NCBI RefSeq assembly: GCF_000428945.1
Contig: NZ_AUAX01000002.1
Span: forward strand, 372,001 to 436,000
Source of the DNA: Hamadaea tsunoensis DSM 44101
Lineage (GTDB): Bacteria > Actinomycetota > Actinomycetes > Mycobacteriales > Micromonosporaceae
Length of the DNA stretch: 64,000 nucleotides
Reading direction: 5' to 3'
The notes beneath the pieces are model-generated. The model was not told where the DNA came from. It saw nothing but the letters and a program-made list of their open reading frames with translations, and made no database searches. Within the stretch, counting starts at the first letter, position 1, and each line of letters starts with the position of its first letter. The translations under genes and the position numbers were made by a program. This document shows positions 8,365-17,247 of this stretch, in pieces.

Positions 8365-9135
8365 ATGGGTCCGTACGGGGAGGGGGCGACCGCGGTGACG
8401 GCGAAACTCAGGCTGCGCGCGGAGGACCACCTCGCCGTGGGGGCGACGATGTGCTGGCTCCTGATCGGCATCCTCGGCCTCATCGGGCGCCACGCCGCCC
8501 ACCGGGGCTGGGGGATCACGATTCTCTGCCTGATCACGGCGCTGCAGATCTGGCACTGCCGGCGCAGCCACGACCGGCGGCGCATGCGGTTCTGGACGGT
8601 CACGGTGCTGCTGCAGGCGGGGCTGACCTACGCGCCGGTGTTCTTCCTCAGCGCGGATTCCGTGGGCGGCGCCGGGCTGCTGGCCGCCTCGCTGCTGCTG
8701 TTCCTCGCGCCGCCGTGGCGCTGGGCCGGCTGGGCAGCGGTGATCGCCAGCCCGCTGCTCATCGTCGCGATCGGCCGCGAACCGCTGTCGCTCGGCGTCT
8801 ACTTCCTGCTCGGTTCGGTGCTGTCCAGCCTCGGCATCTTCGGCCTGACCCGGCTGACCGACCTCGCCGGGCGGCTGCGGGCGGCGCGTACCGACCTGGT
8901 CGGGCTGGCGGTCGCCCGGGAGCGCGAACGCGTCACCGGCGACCTGCACCACCTGCTGGGTTACCGCCTGACGGCCATCGTGTCGCAGGGCGAACGCGCG
9001 CGGGTCGCGGCCGCGGGCGGCGACGCGCGACAGGTCCGCGCGGAACTGGCGCCCCTGCTGGTCTCCTCCCGTCAGGCCCTCGACGATGTACGCGCGACGG
9101 CCCAGCGCTACCGGGTCCGGCCCGGCCCGCGATGA
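8365..9135 (+). CDS. Truncated DesK-type sensor kinase (no ATPase domain)
   Basis: A 256-aa protein: four to five membrane segments (about residues 25-150), then a HisKA_3-like dimerisation helix pair containing LHHLLGYRL, then a stop. The HATPase_c domain is absent. The residue after the putative phospho-His is His, where active kinases (including its neighbour, LHDLLGYSL) have Asp. It is clearly a degenerate duplicate of the next gene: membrane regions align (WRWAGWAAV versus WRWVLWGAV). It probably cannot autophosphorylate and may instead heterodimerise with the full kinase. A GTG at 8395 with GGGGAGGG 10-11 bases upstream is a more likely start than the ATG at 8365. The stop overlaps the next start (ATGA). 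Confidence 0.8.
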   Translation: MGPYGEGATAVTAKLRLRAEDHLAVGATMCWLLIGILGLIGRHAAHRGWGITILCLITALQIWHCRRSHDRRRMRFWTVTVLLQAGLTYAPVFFLSADSVGGAGLLAASLLLFLAPPWRWAGWAAVIASPLLIVAIGREPLSLGVYFLLGSVLSSLGIFGLTRLTDLAGRLRAARTDLVGLAVARERERVTGDLHHLLGYRLTAIVSQGERARVAAAGGDARQVRAELAPLLVSSRQALDDVRATAQRYRVRPGPR

Positions 9136-10259
9136 CGGCCACCGAACCCGGTCCCGACGAGGCGGCGATCCCCGCGGCGCGTACGGCGATCGCCGTCACG
9201 GTCGCGATGATCCTCTGCTTCGTGGCCGTCACGTTCGGCTCGATCCTGTCCACTCAGTCCGAACACCTCGGCTGGTACGCGGCGACGCTGGCCGCGCTGG
9301 CGGTGATCCAGATCAGGCATCTGCGCGGCGGGCTCGGCGGCCGCCGGCCGCGGTACTGGATCGCCACGACGGTCCTGCAGGTGGTGCTCATCTATCCGCC
9401 CTTCCTGGCGGCGGGGATCTCCTGGGTGGCGACGCCGGCGTTCCTCGGCGCGACGCTGCTGCTGTTCCTGCGCTCCCGGTGGCGCTGGGTGCTCTGGGGC
9501 GCGGTCGTCGCCGGCGAGGCCGCAATCGTCCGGGCGCTGGACCCGGACCTCGTGGACTGCGCGTACTACACGGCCGGGCTGGTCTTCGCGAGCATCTGCA
9601 TCTACGGCCTGACCCGGCTGGCCGACCTGATCGTCGAGCTGCGCGCGGCCCGGGCCGAGCTCGTCCGGCTCGCGGCCGCCGGGGAACGCGACCGGGTGGG
9701 CCGCGACCTGCACGACCTGCTCGGCTACAGCCTCACCGCCGTCGTCCTCAAGGGCGAGCTGGCCGATCGGCTGGCCGGTGGCGACCTGCCGCGGGCGGCG
9801 GCGGAACTCGCCGGACTCGTGGACGTGGCCCGGCAGGCCCGTTCCGACGTACGCACGATCGCCACCACGCAGCGCCGCATGTCTCTCGACGACGAGCTGG
9901 CGGCGGCCCGGTCCGTTCTCGTCTCGGTCGGCGTCGCCACGGAGGTGTCCGGACCGGACGACGCGCTCGACGCCGGCACGCAGACCGTCCTGGCGACCGT
10001 TCTGCGGGAGGCGGTGGCCAACCTGCTGCGCCACAGCCAGGCCACCACGTGCACGATCCGGGTGCGGATCCGGCCGGACGGGGTCGCCCTGCGCGTACGC
10101 AACGACGGCGTCCCCGCGGTGCCGGCCGGCAGCCCCGGTACCGGTCTGGACAATCTCGCGCGGCGGCTCGGCGAGGCCGGCGGTCGCGTCGAGACGGACA
10201 CGGCGACGGCGGGCTGGTTCGAACTCATCGCACGGCTGCCCGCCTCAGAGCCAGCCTGA
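9132..10259 (+). CDS. DesK/NarL-type membrane sensor histidine kinase
   Basis: A 375-aa kinase: N-terminal membrane domain of about five helices (residues 15-150), HisKA_3 domain with the phosphoacceptor His in RDLHDLLGYSLTAV near residue 198, and a C-terminal HATPase_c domain with N box VLREAVANLLRHS, G1 VRNDGVP and G2 GTGLDNLARR. It has no extracytoplasmic sensory domain, so it likely senses membrane state or an interacting protein. It is translationally coupled to the truncated kinase upstream. Its likely partner regulator lies on the opposite strand, with the two 3' ends overlapping by 15 bp. Confidence 0.9.
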   Translation: MTATEPGPDEAAIPAARTAIAVTVAMILCFVAVTFGSILSTQSEHLGWYAATLAALAVIQIRHLRGGLGGRRPRYWIATTVLQVVLIYPPFLAAGISWVATPAFLGATLLLFLRSRWRWVLWGAVVAGEAAIVRALDPDLVDCAYYTAGLVFASICIYGLTRLADLIVELRAARAELVRLAAAGERDRVGRDLHDLLGYSLTAVVLKGELADRLAGGDLPRAAAELAGLVDVARQARSDVRTIATTQRRMSLDDELAAARSVLVSVGVATEVSGPDDALDAGTQTVLATVLREAVANLLRHSQATTCTIRVRIRPDGVALRVRNDGVPAVPAGSPGTGLDNLARRLGEAGGRVETDTATAGWFELIARLPASEPA

Positions 10260-10850
10260 CTCCTGCGCGATGCGGACCGCGTCGACCTTGCCGCGGGCGT
10301 TGAGCTTGGTGATGACCGCCGTCAGGTAGTTGCGGACGGTGCCCACCGACAGGAACAGCCGCCCGGCGATCTCGACCGGCGGAGCCCCGGCCGCCGTCAG
10401 CCGCAGGACCTCGGTCTCCCGCGGCGTCAGCGGACTGTGCTGGGCGTCCCACAGCGCGGCCGCCAGTTTCGCGTCGATCACTCGCTCGCCGGCCGCGACG
10501 GACCGGATGGCCGCCGCCAGCTGTTGCGGCGGGGCGTCCTTGAGCATGAACCCCTCGACACCGGCCTCCCGGGCGCGCAGCAGGTTCGCCGGGTGCCCGA
10601 AGCTGGTCAGGATCAGCACCCGGCAGTCCGCCAGCCGCTCCCGCAGCCGCCCGGCCGCCGTCAGCCCGTCCATGCCGGGCAGGTCGATGTCCAGCACCGC
10701 CACGTCCGGCCGGACGGCCAGGGCCGCCGGCACGACGGCGTCACCTGAGTCCACTTCGGACACGACCTCGATGTCGGGCTCGAAGCCGAGCAGCGCCACC
10801 AGCGCGCCGCGTACCAGGCGGTGGTCTTCCGCGAGCAGTACGCGAATCAT
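10245..10850 (-). CDS. NarL/LuxR-family response regulator
   Basis: A 201-aa regulator: receiver domain (residues 1-120) with acidic pocket AEDH, phosphoacceptor Asp54 (VAVLDIDLPG), Thr in ILTSFG and Lys in MLKD; then a LuxR helix-turn-helix (about 135-195: LTPRETEVLRLTAAG...VEIAGRLFLSVGTVRNYLTAVITKL). It is the probable partner of the kinase at 9132-10259 by family pairing. The gene is convergent with the kinase and overlaps its 3' end by 15 bp, so the two are not co-transcribed and full-length transcripts would be antisense to each other. Confidence 0.9.
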   Translation of the reverse strand: MIRVLLAEDHRLVRGALVALLGFEPDIEVVSEVDSGDAVVPAALAVRPDVAVLDIDLPGMDGLTAAGRLRERLADCRVLILTSFGHPANLLRAREAGVEGFMLKDAPPQQLAAAIRSVAAGERVIDAKLAAALWDAQHSPLTPRETEVLRLTAAGAPPVEIAGRLFLSVGTVRNYLTAVITKLNARGKVDAVRIAQESGWL

Positions 10851-11028
10851 CGCGACGTCCCTGGCCGGACGGGTGAGCGTTGCGGACGGCGTGCGGTCAT
10901 CAGACAACTGTAGGAGGTCGGCCGGTAGGCCGGATCCGGCGCTCCCGAGGCCGCTGATCTGCCAATAAGGTACCCACACTGCCGCTGCATCTTTCCTTCC
11001 CGTGCGCGGCGTGCATGTAATGGACGGC

Positions 11029-11781
11029 ATGGCCCTCGTCTTCACGGTGGAGCGTGATTGGCAGGACGGGATCTGGACCATCACGCTCGCCGGCGACTAT
11101 GCCCACGCCGACCACGTCGATCTGCGGCGGACGGTCGCGAGATGCCTGGCCGACCGGCCGGCGACCATCATCTTGAACCTGCAGGACGTCAGGTCCACCG
11201 ACCCGCTGCTGCCCCACGCGCTGGCCACCGAGGAGCGCCGGGCGCAGCGCGAGGAGGTGTCCCTGGTGTGCGCGCTGAACGACGAACTCGCGACGACGGT
11301 CCGGGCGGCGAGGATCGCGAACTTCCTCACCGTCTATCCGAGCGTCGCCGTCGCCCACACGCTCGTGGCCGGTGCGGCCACCCACCGCTGGCTGCACGTG
11401 CTGGTCGAGGACATCCCCAGCACCGTGAGCCACTGCCGCAACCGGGTCACCGCGGCCTGCCTCGCCTGGGGCGTCTGGCCCGTCCAGGACGCCGTCCGCA
11501 GCGTCACCACCGAACTGGTCGGCAACGCGCTGCGGTACGCCGGCGGCCGGGCCGAGGTCACCTTCACGCTGCGCCGCGGCCTGGTACGGATCGGCGTACA
11601 CGACTTCAACGCCACCTTGCCGGTCCTGCCGTCGCCGGTCGGCGTCCCCGCACTCGGCGCCGGCCGGATGCGGGGCCTCGACCGGGTCGCCGCGACCGCG
11701 ACGACCTGGGGCGCGCGCAAGACGCCCCGCGGCAAGGTGGTCTGGGCGGCCATCCGCGTCGGCCCCTCGTCGAGCGCCTGA
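11029..11781 (+). CDS. STAS plus HATPase fusion (anti-sigma/antagonist type)
   Basis: A protein of about 250 aa. The first half has the STAS fold pattern (GIWTITLAGDYAHADHVDLRR..., ATIILNLQDVRSTDP), as in SpoIIAA-type anti-sigma antagonists. The second half is an RsbW-like HATPase with N box SVTTELVGNALRYAGG and a degenerate G1/G2 region. Such fusions belong to partner-switching systems that control sigma factors or other outputs under stress. Starts at 11002 (GTG), 11020 (ATG) and 11029 (ATG) share the frame; none has a good ribosome binding site, so the start is uncertain. It is convergent with the P-type ATPase gene, with a 4-bp gap. Confidence 0.75.
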   Translation: MALVFTVERDWQDGIWTITLAGDYAHADHVDLRRTVARCLADRPATIILNLQDVRSTDPLLPHALATEERRAQREEVSLVCALNDELATTVRAARIANFLTVYPSVAVAHTLVAGAATHRWLHVLVEDIPSTVSHCRNRVTAACLAWGVWPVQDAVRSVTTELVGNALRYAGGRAEVTFTLRRGLVRIGVHDFNATLPVLPSPVGVPALGAGRMRGLDRVAATATTWGARKTPRGKVVWAAIRVGPSSSA

Positions 11782-11785
11782 TCCG

Positions 11786-14311
11786 TCAGCCGGTCTCCGC
11801 GGTCCGCTCCGCCGGCCGCTCCGGCCGCAGGCGGACGATCCCGAGGACCAGTCCGGGGATCACCGCGGCCGCCACGCAGATCCCCCACTCCGTGAGCGTC
11901 AGCGACTCCGTCCGCAACAGCAGCCGCAACGGTTCCAGTACCACCGCCGCCACCTGGGCCACCGCCGAGGACGCGATCGCCAGCAGCAGGCCGGGATTCG
12001 CCCAGCCCTGCCCGTGCGGGCGGCGTGCGCGTACCGCCAGGGCGACGCCCAGCTGGGCGAGGCCGAGGACCACGAACACCATCGTCTGCCAGGGCCGGCC
12101 GGCCGCCGACGCGTACACGCCGACGGCGAGGGTCACCGCCGCGACGAGGCTGCCGAGGGCCAGCACCGTCCACCCCAGACCGCCGCCGAGCACCTGCTCC
12201 TGCGGCGGCCTCGGCGGGCGTCGCAGCAGGCCGGGTTCGGCCGGCTCGGCGCCGAGGGCCACCCCCGGCAGGCCGTGCGTGAGCAGGTTGATCCACAGGA
12301 TCTGGCCGGGCAGCACCGGCACCGGCAGCCCCAGGAACGGGCCGGCCAGCATGACGACGATCTCGGCGAACCCGCCGGCCAGGGCGTACCGCAGGAAGCG
12401 GCGGATGTTGTCGTAGACCCGGCGGCCCTCGGCGATCGCCACGGTCACCGTCGCCAGCTCGTCGTCGACCAGGATCAGGTCCGCGGCCTGCCGCGCCACC
12501 TCCGTGCCGCCGCCCATCGCCACCCCGATGTCCGCGCGGCGCAGCGCCGGCGCGTCGTTCACCCCGTCCCCGGTCATCGCCACGACCTGCCCGCCGTCCT
12601 GCAGCGCCGCGACGATGTCCAGCTTCTGCTCCGGACGCGTACGCGCGAACACGCCGGCCGATCCCGCCGCCTGCGGTGCCCCGCCGTGGCCGATCTCGTC
12701 GCCGGGCGCCCAGATGCCCAGCTGCCGCCCGATCGCCGCCGCCGTCTGCGGATGGTCCCCGGTGATCAGCATCAGCCGTACGCCGGCCGCCCGGATCCGC
12801 TCGGCGGTGTCGGCCGCGCCCGGCCGGAGCGGATCGCCGATCCCGACCACGCCGAGCACCTCCAGCCCGGCCGGCGTACGCGGATCGCCCGGCTCCCCCC
12901 TGCGCGCGGCGACGGCGAGCACCCGCAGCCCCTGTGCCGCGAGCTCCTCGGCGGCCGTCAGGGCCTGCGCGACGGCCGGATCCGCGGGGTCGGTGATCGG
13001 CGCGGCGAGCACGGTCTCCGGCGCCCCCTTGCAGACCGTCAGGTACGCGTCGCCGTCCTTGTGCACCGTCGTCATCCGCCTGGCCTCCTGGTCGAACGGC
13101 TGCTCGTCGACGCGCGGGGCGGCTGAGCGTACCCGCGCGGGGTCCAGACCGCAGCGGGCGGCGAACGTGACCAGCGCGCCTTCGACGGGGTCGCCCACCG
13201 CGTACCAGTGGGGGTGCTCGCCGTCCGGAGCGAGGACCGCGGCGTCGGAGCAGAGCACGGCGGCCCGGGCGAGGTCGAGCAGCGGCGCGCCCGGCGGCGG
13301 CTCGACCTGGCCGGCCGGATCGTAGCCGGTGCCGTGTGCACTGTGGACGATCCCGGCGGTGTACGCGCGCCGGACCGCCATCTTGCCCTCGGTGAGGGTG
13401 CCGGTCTTGTCGGAGGCGAGGACGGTGACCGAGCCGAGCGCCTCGACGGCGTGCAGGTTGCGCGGGATGGCGCGGTGGCGGGCCATCCGGCGGGCACCGA
13501 GGGCGAGCGCGAGGGTGACCACGGCGGGCAGCGACTCGGGCACGGCGGCGACCACGAGGCTGACGCCGACGAGGGCCATGGTCAGCAGGCTGCGGCCCTG
13601 CAGGAGGCCGATCGCGGCGACCAGGGCACTCAGCAGGACGATGAACACCCCGAGCGTACGCCCGAACGCGGCGAGCCGGCGTTGCAGCGGCGTCGCGGTC
13701 GGCGCCCCCGTACGCGTGAGCGCGGCGATCTGCCCCAGCGCGCTGCGCGGCCCGGTACGCGCGACCGTGCCCGTCGCCCGCCCGGTGACGACCACCGTCC
13801 CGGCGAGGAGTTCCTGCTCGGCCGCCCGGGCGACGGGCACGGACTCGCCGGTGAGGGCGGCCTCGTCGACCTGGCACCGGTACGCCTCGGCGATCACGAT
13901 GTCGGCCGGCACGACGTCGCCGGCCTCGACCCGGACAAGGTCGCCGCGCACGAGCCCGGCCGCCGGGATCTGCCGGTCGGCACCGTCCCGCACGACCCTC
14001 GCGACCGGCGCCGCGAGCGCGTCGAGGGCCGCGATCGCACGGTCGGCCCGGACCTCCTGGGTGACGCCGATGGCGGTGTTCAGCGCGACGACCAGCACGA
14101 TGATCGCGGTGTCCGGCCAGTCGCCGAGCAGCGCCGTGACGACCGCGGCACCCAGCAGGATCGCGACGAGCGGCTCGGCGAGCTGGGCCCCGACCCGGCG
14201 CGGCAGGCCGCGCGGCCGCGGCTTGGGCACCTCGTTCGGCCCGTCCGCGGCCAGGACCGCCGCCGCCTCGGCCTCGCTCAGCCCGCCCGGCAGACCGGTG
14301 GCGATCGTCAT
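11786..14311 (-). CDS. P-type cation-transporting ATPase (CtpF-like, P2 type)
   Basis: An 841-aa pump with a cation ATPase N-terminal domain, actuator loop with TGES, phosphorylation motif DKTGTLT (Asp301), nucleotide-binding KGAPE, hinge [11 protein letters not shown], and about ten membrane helices. The M4 ion-binding motif reads PESLP rather than the PEGLP of calcium pumps, and M6 carries NLLTHGLPG, so calcium is plausible but not proven. The Mycobacterium tuberculosis relative CtpF belongs to the DosR regulon. I choose the ATG at 14311 because a DevR-type box lies 58 bp upstream; a GTG at 14356 would sit almost against that box. Confidence 0.9.
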   Translation of the reverse strand: MTIATGLPGGLSEAEAAAVLAADGPNEVPKPRPRGLPRRVGAQLAEPLVAILLGAAVVTALLGDWPDTAIIVLVVALNTAIGVTQEVRADRAIAALDALAAPVARVVRDGADRQIPAAGLVRGDLVRVEAGDVVPADIVIAEAYRCQVDEAALTGESVPVARAAEQELLAGTVVVTGRATGTVARTGPRSALGQIAALTRTGAPTATPLQRRLAAFGRTLGVFIVLLSALVAAIGLLQGRSLLTMALVGVSLVVAAVPESLPAVVTLALALGARRMARHRAIPRNLHAVEALGSVTVLASDKTGTLTEGKMAVRRAYTAGIVHSAHGTGYDPAGQVEPPPGAPLLDLARAAVLCSDAAVLAPDGEHPHWYAVGDPVEGALVTFAARCGLDPARVRSAAPRVDEQPFDQEARRMTTVHKDGDAYLTVCKGAPETVLAAPITDPADPAVAQALTAAEELAAQGLRVLAVAARRGEPGDPRTPAGLEVLGVVGIGDPLRPGAADTAERIRAAGVRLMLITGDHPQTAAAIGRQLGIWAPGDEIGHGGAPQAAGSAGVFARTRPEQKLDIVAALQDGGQVVAMTGDGVNDAPALRRADIGVAMGGGTEVARQAADLILVDDELATVTVAIAEGRRVYDNIRRFLRYALAGGFAEIVVMLAGPFLGLPVPVLPGQILWINLLTHGLPGVALGAEPAEPGLLRRPPRPPQEQVLGGGLGWTVLALGSLVAAVTLAVGVYASAAGRPWQTMVFVVLGLAQLGVALAVRARRPHGQGWANPGLLLAIASSAVAQVAAVVLEPLRLLLRTESLTLTEWGICVAAAVIPGLVLGIVRLRPERPAERTAETG

Positions 14312-14369
14312 GACCCGAGCATGACGGCGCGAAGGGCTCCGCCAGTAGTGCGCCACGCCCCTGCCCGTC

Positions 14370-14383
14370 AGGACTTTCGTCCC
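14370..14383. promoter_or_regulatory. DevR/DosR-type box (P-type ATPase)
   Basis: AGGACTTTCGTCCC matches the mycobacterial core GGGACTTTAGTCCC at 12 of 14 positions. It sits 58 bp before the ATG of the ATPase on the minus strand, matching the spacing at two other promoters in the island. Confidence 0.65.
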
Positions 14384-14463
14384 GGCCTACCATGATGATC
14401 AAGAGCCTGGCCGCCGCTGGTCTTGATCTCTGCGAGTACCACCGCCACGTTGGGAGTCACGCC

Positions 14464-14988
14464 ATGCCGGTCACCCGGGTCGCCACGCTCGACGACGCCC
14501 CCGCCGTCACCGAACTTCTGCGTACGCACCGGGACGCCCTCGCGCCCTGGGAGCCGCTGCGCGAGGACGCCTGGTTCACGCTCGACAGCCAGCGCGCGAT
14601 CCTCGAAACGTCACTCCAGGCGTACGCGCAGGGCACCCTGGTCCCGCTGGTCATCGTCGACGGCGATCTCGACGGCGGCGAGGTCATAGGTCGACTGAAC
14701 CTCAACGGTGTCACCCGGGGCGCACTGCAGTCCGCGGCCCTGGGCTACTGGGTCAGCCCGACGCACCACGGCCGGGGATTCGCCACCCGCGCGGTCGCCG
14801 ACGCCGTCGCCCTGGCCTTCGGCGAACTCGGCCTGCACCGGCTGCAGGCCGAGACGCTGCTGCACAACACGGCATCGCAGCAGGTGCTGCTGCGCAACGG
14901 ATTCCGGCCGTACGGGGTGGCGCCGTCCTACCTCAACATCGCCGGCCGCTGGCAGGACCACGTCCTCTTCCACCTCCTCAACGAGTGA
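14464..14988 (+). CDS. GNAT N-acetyltransferase (RimJ/RimL type)
   Basis: A 174-aa acetyltransferase: N-terminal VTRVATLDDAPAVTELL, acceptor-side WEPLR, and motif A around LGYWVSPTHHGRGFATRAVADAV (residues about 93-115) with the acetyl-CoA loop HHGRGFA, then the late HRLQAETLLHNTASQQVLLRNGFRPYG motif shared by RimJ/RimL and related N-terminal amine acetyltransferases. The substrate cannot be told. The ATG at 14464 follows TGGGAG with normal spacing; an in-frame ATG at 14392 is less likely and would overlap promoter elements of the divergent ATPase gene. Confidence 0.88.
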   Translation: MPVTRVATLDDAPAVTELLRTHRDALAPWEPLREDAWFTLDSQRAILETSLQAYAQGTLVPLVIVDGDLDGGEVIGRLNLNGVTRGALQSAALGYWVSPTHHGRGFATRAVADAVALAFGELGLHRLQAETLLHNTASQQVLLRNGFRPYGVAPSYLNIAGRWQDHVLFHLLNE

Positions 14989-15014
14989 ATCTCACGCGCC
15001 ATCGTCGTCGTTCT

Positions 15015-15149
15015 TCCATCCGGGAGTACGCGTAGCGGCGCCGACCAGTTCCGAGGACATCTCCGATCCCGGGCGGCCGCCGCGCGATCGCCCGGTGTCA
15101 GGGATGTCCTCGTGCTCAGTCGGCGCCGCAACGCGTATTCCCGGATGGA
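15015..15149. repeat. Long imperfect inverted repeat (47-bp arms)
   Basis: The left arm 15015-15061 and right arm 15103-15149 are inverted copies matching at about 39 of 47 positions, starting TCCATCCGGGA and ending CGAGGACATC. The 41-bp centre contains a second small inverted repeat (CGGGCG/CGCCCG). It fills the gap between convergent genes (GNAT and universal stress protein). It may act as a strong terminator, but the length suggests a MITE-like element or structured RNA. Confidence 0.75.
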
Positions 15150-15190
15150 GGTAGGACCACCACGGCGCGTGAGAAGCCAGAAGTACAGGA

Positions 15191-16096
15191 TTAGATTTGG
15201 TGGTCTGCGTGGATGACGGCGATCGGATGCACCGCGTGGTGGACGAGCGCCTGGCTGACCGAGCCGAGGAGCAGCCCCTTGAAGCCACCCCTCCCCCGGC
15301 TGCCGACGACGATCAGGCCGGCGGTCCGGGCCGCGTCGATCATCGCCTGCTGGATGTTGTGCGCGGCGAGCGTACGGGTCTGGATGCGGACGCCCGGCTC
15401 GTGCGCCCAGGGTGCGACCGCGTCGGCCAGGACCAGCCGCGCGCCGGCCTCGGCGCGGGCGACCTCGTCGCGGGTCTGTGTCGCGGTGATCGGGAAGACG
15501 TGCAGGGCGATGAGGTCGACGTCGCGACGGCGGGCCTGATCGACGGCGAACCGCAGGGCGGTCTGGCCGGCCGGTGAACCGTCGACGCCGACCAGGATCG
15601 GGCCGTCGGGGGCGGGTGGCGCGGGCGGCTGCTCGGGGCCGGGCGGCACCTCGGCGGCGGGCGGCCGCAGCACGATCACAGGGCTCTCCGCATGCGCGAT
15701 CAGCTGCGACGACACCGAACCGAGCAGCAGTTCGGTGAAGCCGCCGATGCCCCGGCACCCGACGACGGTGAGCTGCGCCCGGCGGGACTCGTCGATCAGG
15801 ATCCCGGCCGCGCCGCCGACCACCTGCCGGCCGGAGATCTCACGCACAGCCGGGTACTCCTCGCGCAGCTGCTTGCCCAGAGCGGCCAGCTGCTCGTCGA
15901 TCTCCGGCCGGTCGTCGGGCAGGTAACCCATGCCGGTCGGGAAGTAGCCGTACATCGGAATCTCGTACGCGGCCAGCAGCACCAGCGGTGCGCCCCGCAA
16001 CTCGGCCTCGTGGGCGGCGTACCGGGCGGCGGCGAGACCGCCCGCGGACCCGTCCACCCCGGCGACGACCGGCTTGATCGGGATGTCGGTGGGCAT
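15191..16096 (-). CDS. Tandem universal stress protein (two UspA domains)
   Basis: A 301-aa protein with two Usp domains (about 6-145 and 160-298). Each starts with a V.GVDGS strand and ends with an ATP-binding loop: VVGCRGIGGFTELLLGSVSSQL and VVGSRGRGGFKGLLLGSVSQAL, matching G-x2-G-x9-G-(S/T). It should bind ATP. Tandem Usp proteins of this kind are DosR regulon members in mycobacteria and promote persistence under hypoxia. The ATG follows CAGGAGGAG. It is 27 bp behind nitroreductase 2 on the same strand, so the pair is an operon driven from the DevR-box promoter upstream of 17116. Confidence 0.93.
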   Translation of the reverse strand: MPTDIPIKPVVAGVDGSAGGLAAARYAAHEAELRGAPLVLLAAYEIPMYGYFPTGMGYLPDDRPEIDEQLAALGKQLREEYPAVREISGRQVVGGAAGILIDESRRAQLTVVGCRGIGGFTELLLGSVSSQLIAHAESPVIVLRPPAAEVPPGPEQPPAPPAPDGPILVGVDGSPAGQTALRFAVDQARRRDVDLIALHVFPITATQTRDEVARAEAGARLVLADAVAPWAHEPGVRIQTRTLAAHNIQQAMIDAARTAGLIVVGSRGRGGFKGLLLGSVSQALVHHAVHPIAVIHADHQI

Positions 16097-16123
16097 GGCT
16101 CCTCCTGAAGTCTGGGAGATCGA

Positions 16124-17116
16124 TCAGTTCTCGGAAACGGTCACGATGTCGCCGAGGCTGCGGCGGGGACTGGCCGGCGGCGTGCCCTGCGGCGGGTGGC
16201 CGACCCGCAGGGCGAGCTGCGGCAGACCCACCCCGGCCAGCAGCCCCCGCAACCGCTCCCGCGTCAGCGCGGTCTCGGTGACGTCGCTGATCGGCGCGCC
16301 GGCCAGACCGTCCACCGTCGCGGTCAGCAGCATCGACGAGAGCGCCTGCCCCGTACGCAGCCAGGCCTCCGGCGTGTCCTCGTCGGTGAACAGGATCGCG
16401 TACAGGGCACCGGCGTCGGTGTGCTCGCCGGCGTCCAGGCCGGCCGCGCCGGGGACGGCGAAGTCGCGTACCGGGACCCGGCGGGCACCCGGGGCCACCG
16501 CCGTCGCCGCCGGTACGCCCTCCCCGTTGGCCGGACCGGGCACCGAGCCGACGGTCCACCGGGCCAGTTCCCGCCGGTACGCGGGATCGGCCAGTTCCAG
16601 CTCCCCGGCCTGGGCGGCGACCGCGGCGAGGGCGCCGACCTGGTGCTCGCGCAGGACCGCGAGGTGCGCGCCTTCGGCCTCGGCGGCGGCCGCCAACCGC
16701 TGGACGGCCGCGTCGGCGACCGGTTCGGCCGTGAACGCCCGCCGGTCCGTACGCCGCTGCGAGATCGCGTGGTACATCACGTACTCGTGGACGTCGGCGG
16801 TCCGGGCCTCGCCGGGTTCGATGACGGCCAGCAGATCCGGGTCGGCCGGGTCGGGCAGTACGCGTACCGTGCTCGACCGGCCGCCCGCCGTCACGGCAAG
16901 CCGCGCGTGGTGCAGCGCCGCCCCGCAGCTCACCGTCAGCAGCCGCCCTTCCGGGTCGGCGACGAGCAACTGGCGCGCGCGGTCGGCGTACAGGCTCAAG
17001 GTTCGTCCGGCAACGACCCACCGCCACGGCTGGGTGTTGAAGATGGAGGGCGCGTGCAGTGCGGCCTGCGCCGCGGCGCGCAGCTGCCGTTCCGTCACCG
17101 GTGTCGTCTCGGTCAT
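16124..17116 (-). CDS. Acg-family nitroreductase-fold protein (copy 2)
   Basis: A 330-aa paralogue of the protein at 5938-6915, with the same APSIFNTQPWRW N-terminal signature, SQRRTDRRAF middle motif, and AWLRTGQALSSMLLTATVDGL late motif. It probably binds FMN; in mycobacteria these proteins are among the strongest hypoxia-induced products. The ATG at 17116 follows a G-rich GGGTGGGGG stretch. It is the first gene of an operon with the universal stress protein and is divergent from devR, with paired DevR-type boxes in the shared region. Confidence 0.88.
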   Translation of the reverse strand: MTETTPVTERQLRAAAQAALHAPSIFNTQPWRWVVAGRTLSLYADRARQLLVADPEGRLLTVSCGAALHHARLAVTAGGRSSTVRVLPDPADPDLLAVIEPGEARTADVHEYVMYHAISQRRTDRRAFTAEPVADAAVQRLAAAAEAEGAHLAVLREHQVGALAAVAAQAGELELADPAYRRELARWTVGSVPGPANGEGVPAATAVAPGARRVPVRDFAVPGAAGLDAGEHTDAGALYAILFTDEDTPEAWLRTGQALSSMLLTATVDGLAGAPISDVTETALTRERLRGLLAGVGLPQLALRVGHPPQGTPPASPRRSLGDIVTVSEN

Positions 17117-17173
17117 GCCCCCACCCTGCGCCCGCCGCGGCGGTCTGCGCAGAGTCCGCCGCCCGCAACGCAC

Positions 17174-17187
17174 GGGCCACAGGTCCC
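17174..17187. promoter_or_regulatory. DevR/DosR-type box, nitroreductase-proximal
   Basis: GGGCCACAGGTCCC, an imperfect version of the stronger box 24 bp to the right (centre to centre). It is 57 bp from the nitroreductase 2 start and 60 bp from the devR start. Paired boxes about two helical turns apart are common at strong DosR promoters. Confidence 0.55.
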
Positions 17188-17197
17188 GGCGCGACGC

Positions 17198-17211
17198 GGG
17201 ACCAAGGTCCC
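17198..17211. promoter_or_regulatory. DevR/DosR-type box, devR-proximal
   Basis: GGGACC-AA-GGTCCC, a perfect palindrome in its 6-bp arms and the best DevR-like site in the window. It lies 36 bp before the devR ATG, so it could give autoregulation, while with the neighbouring box it serves the divergent nitroreductase/Usp operon. Confidence 0.7.
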
Positions 17212-17247
17212 TATGCGCGCGGTTGCGGCTGCTGCGACACTGACGGG

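Noticed and set aside
11334-14402. Leftward open frame of about 1020 codons over the P-type ATPase
   Set aside because: Shifted frame of the ATPase with only Arg/Gly/Ala-rich text. The ATPase frame has all motifs ([20 protein letters not shown]).
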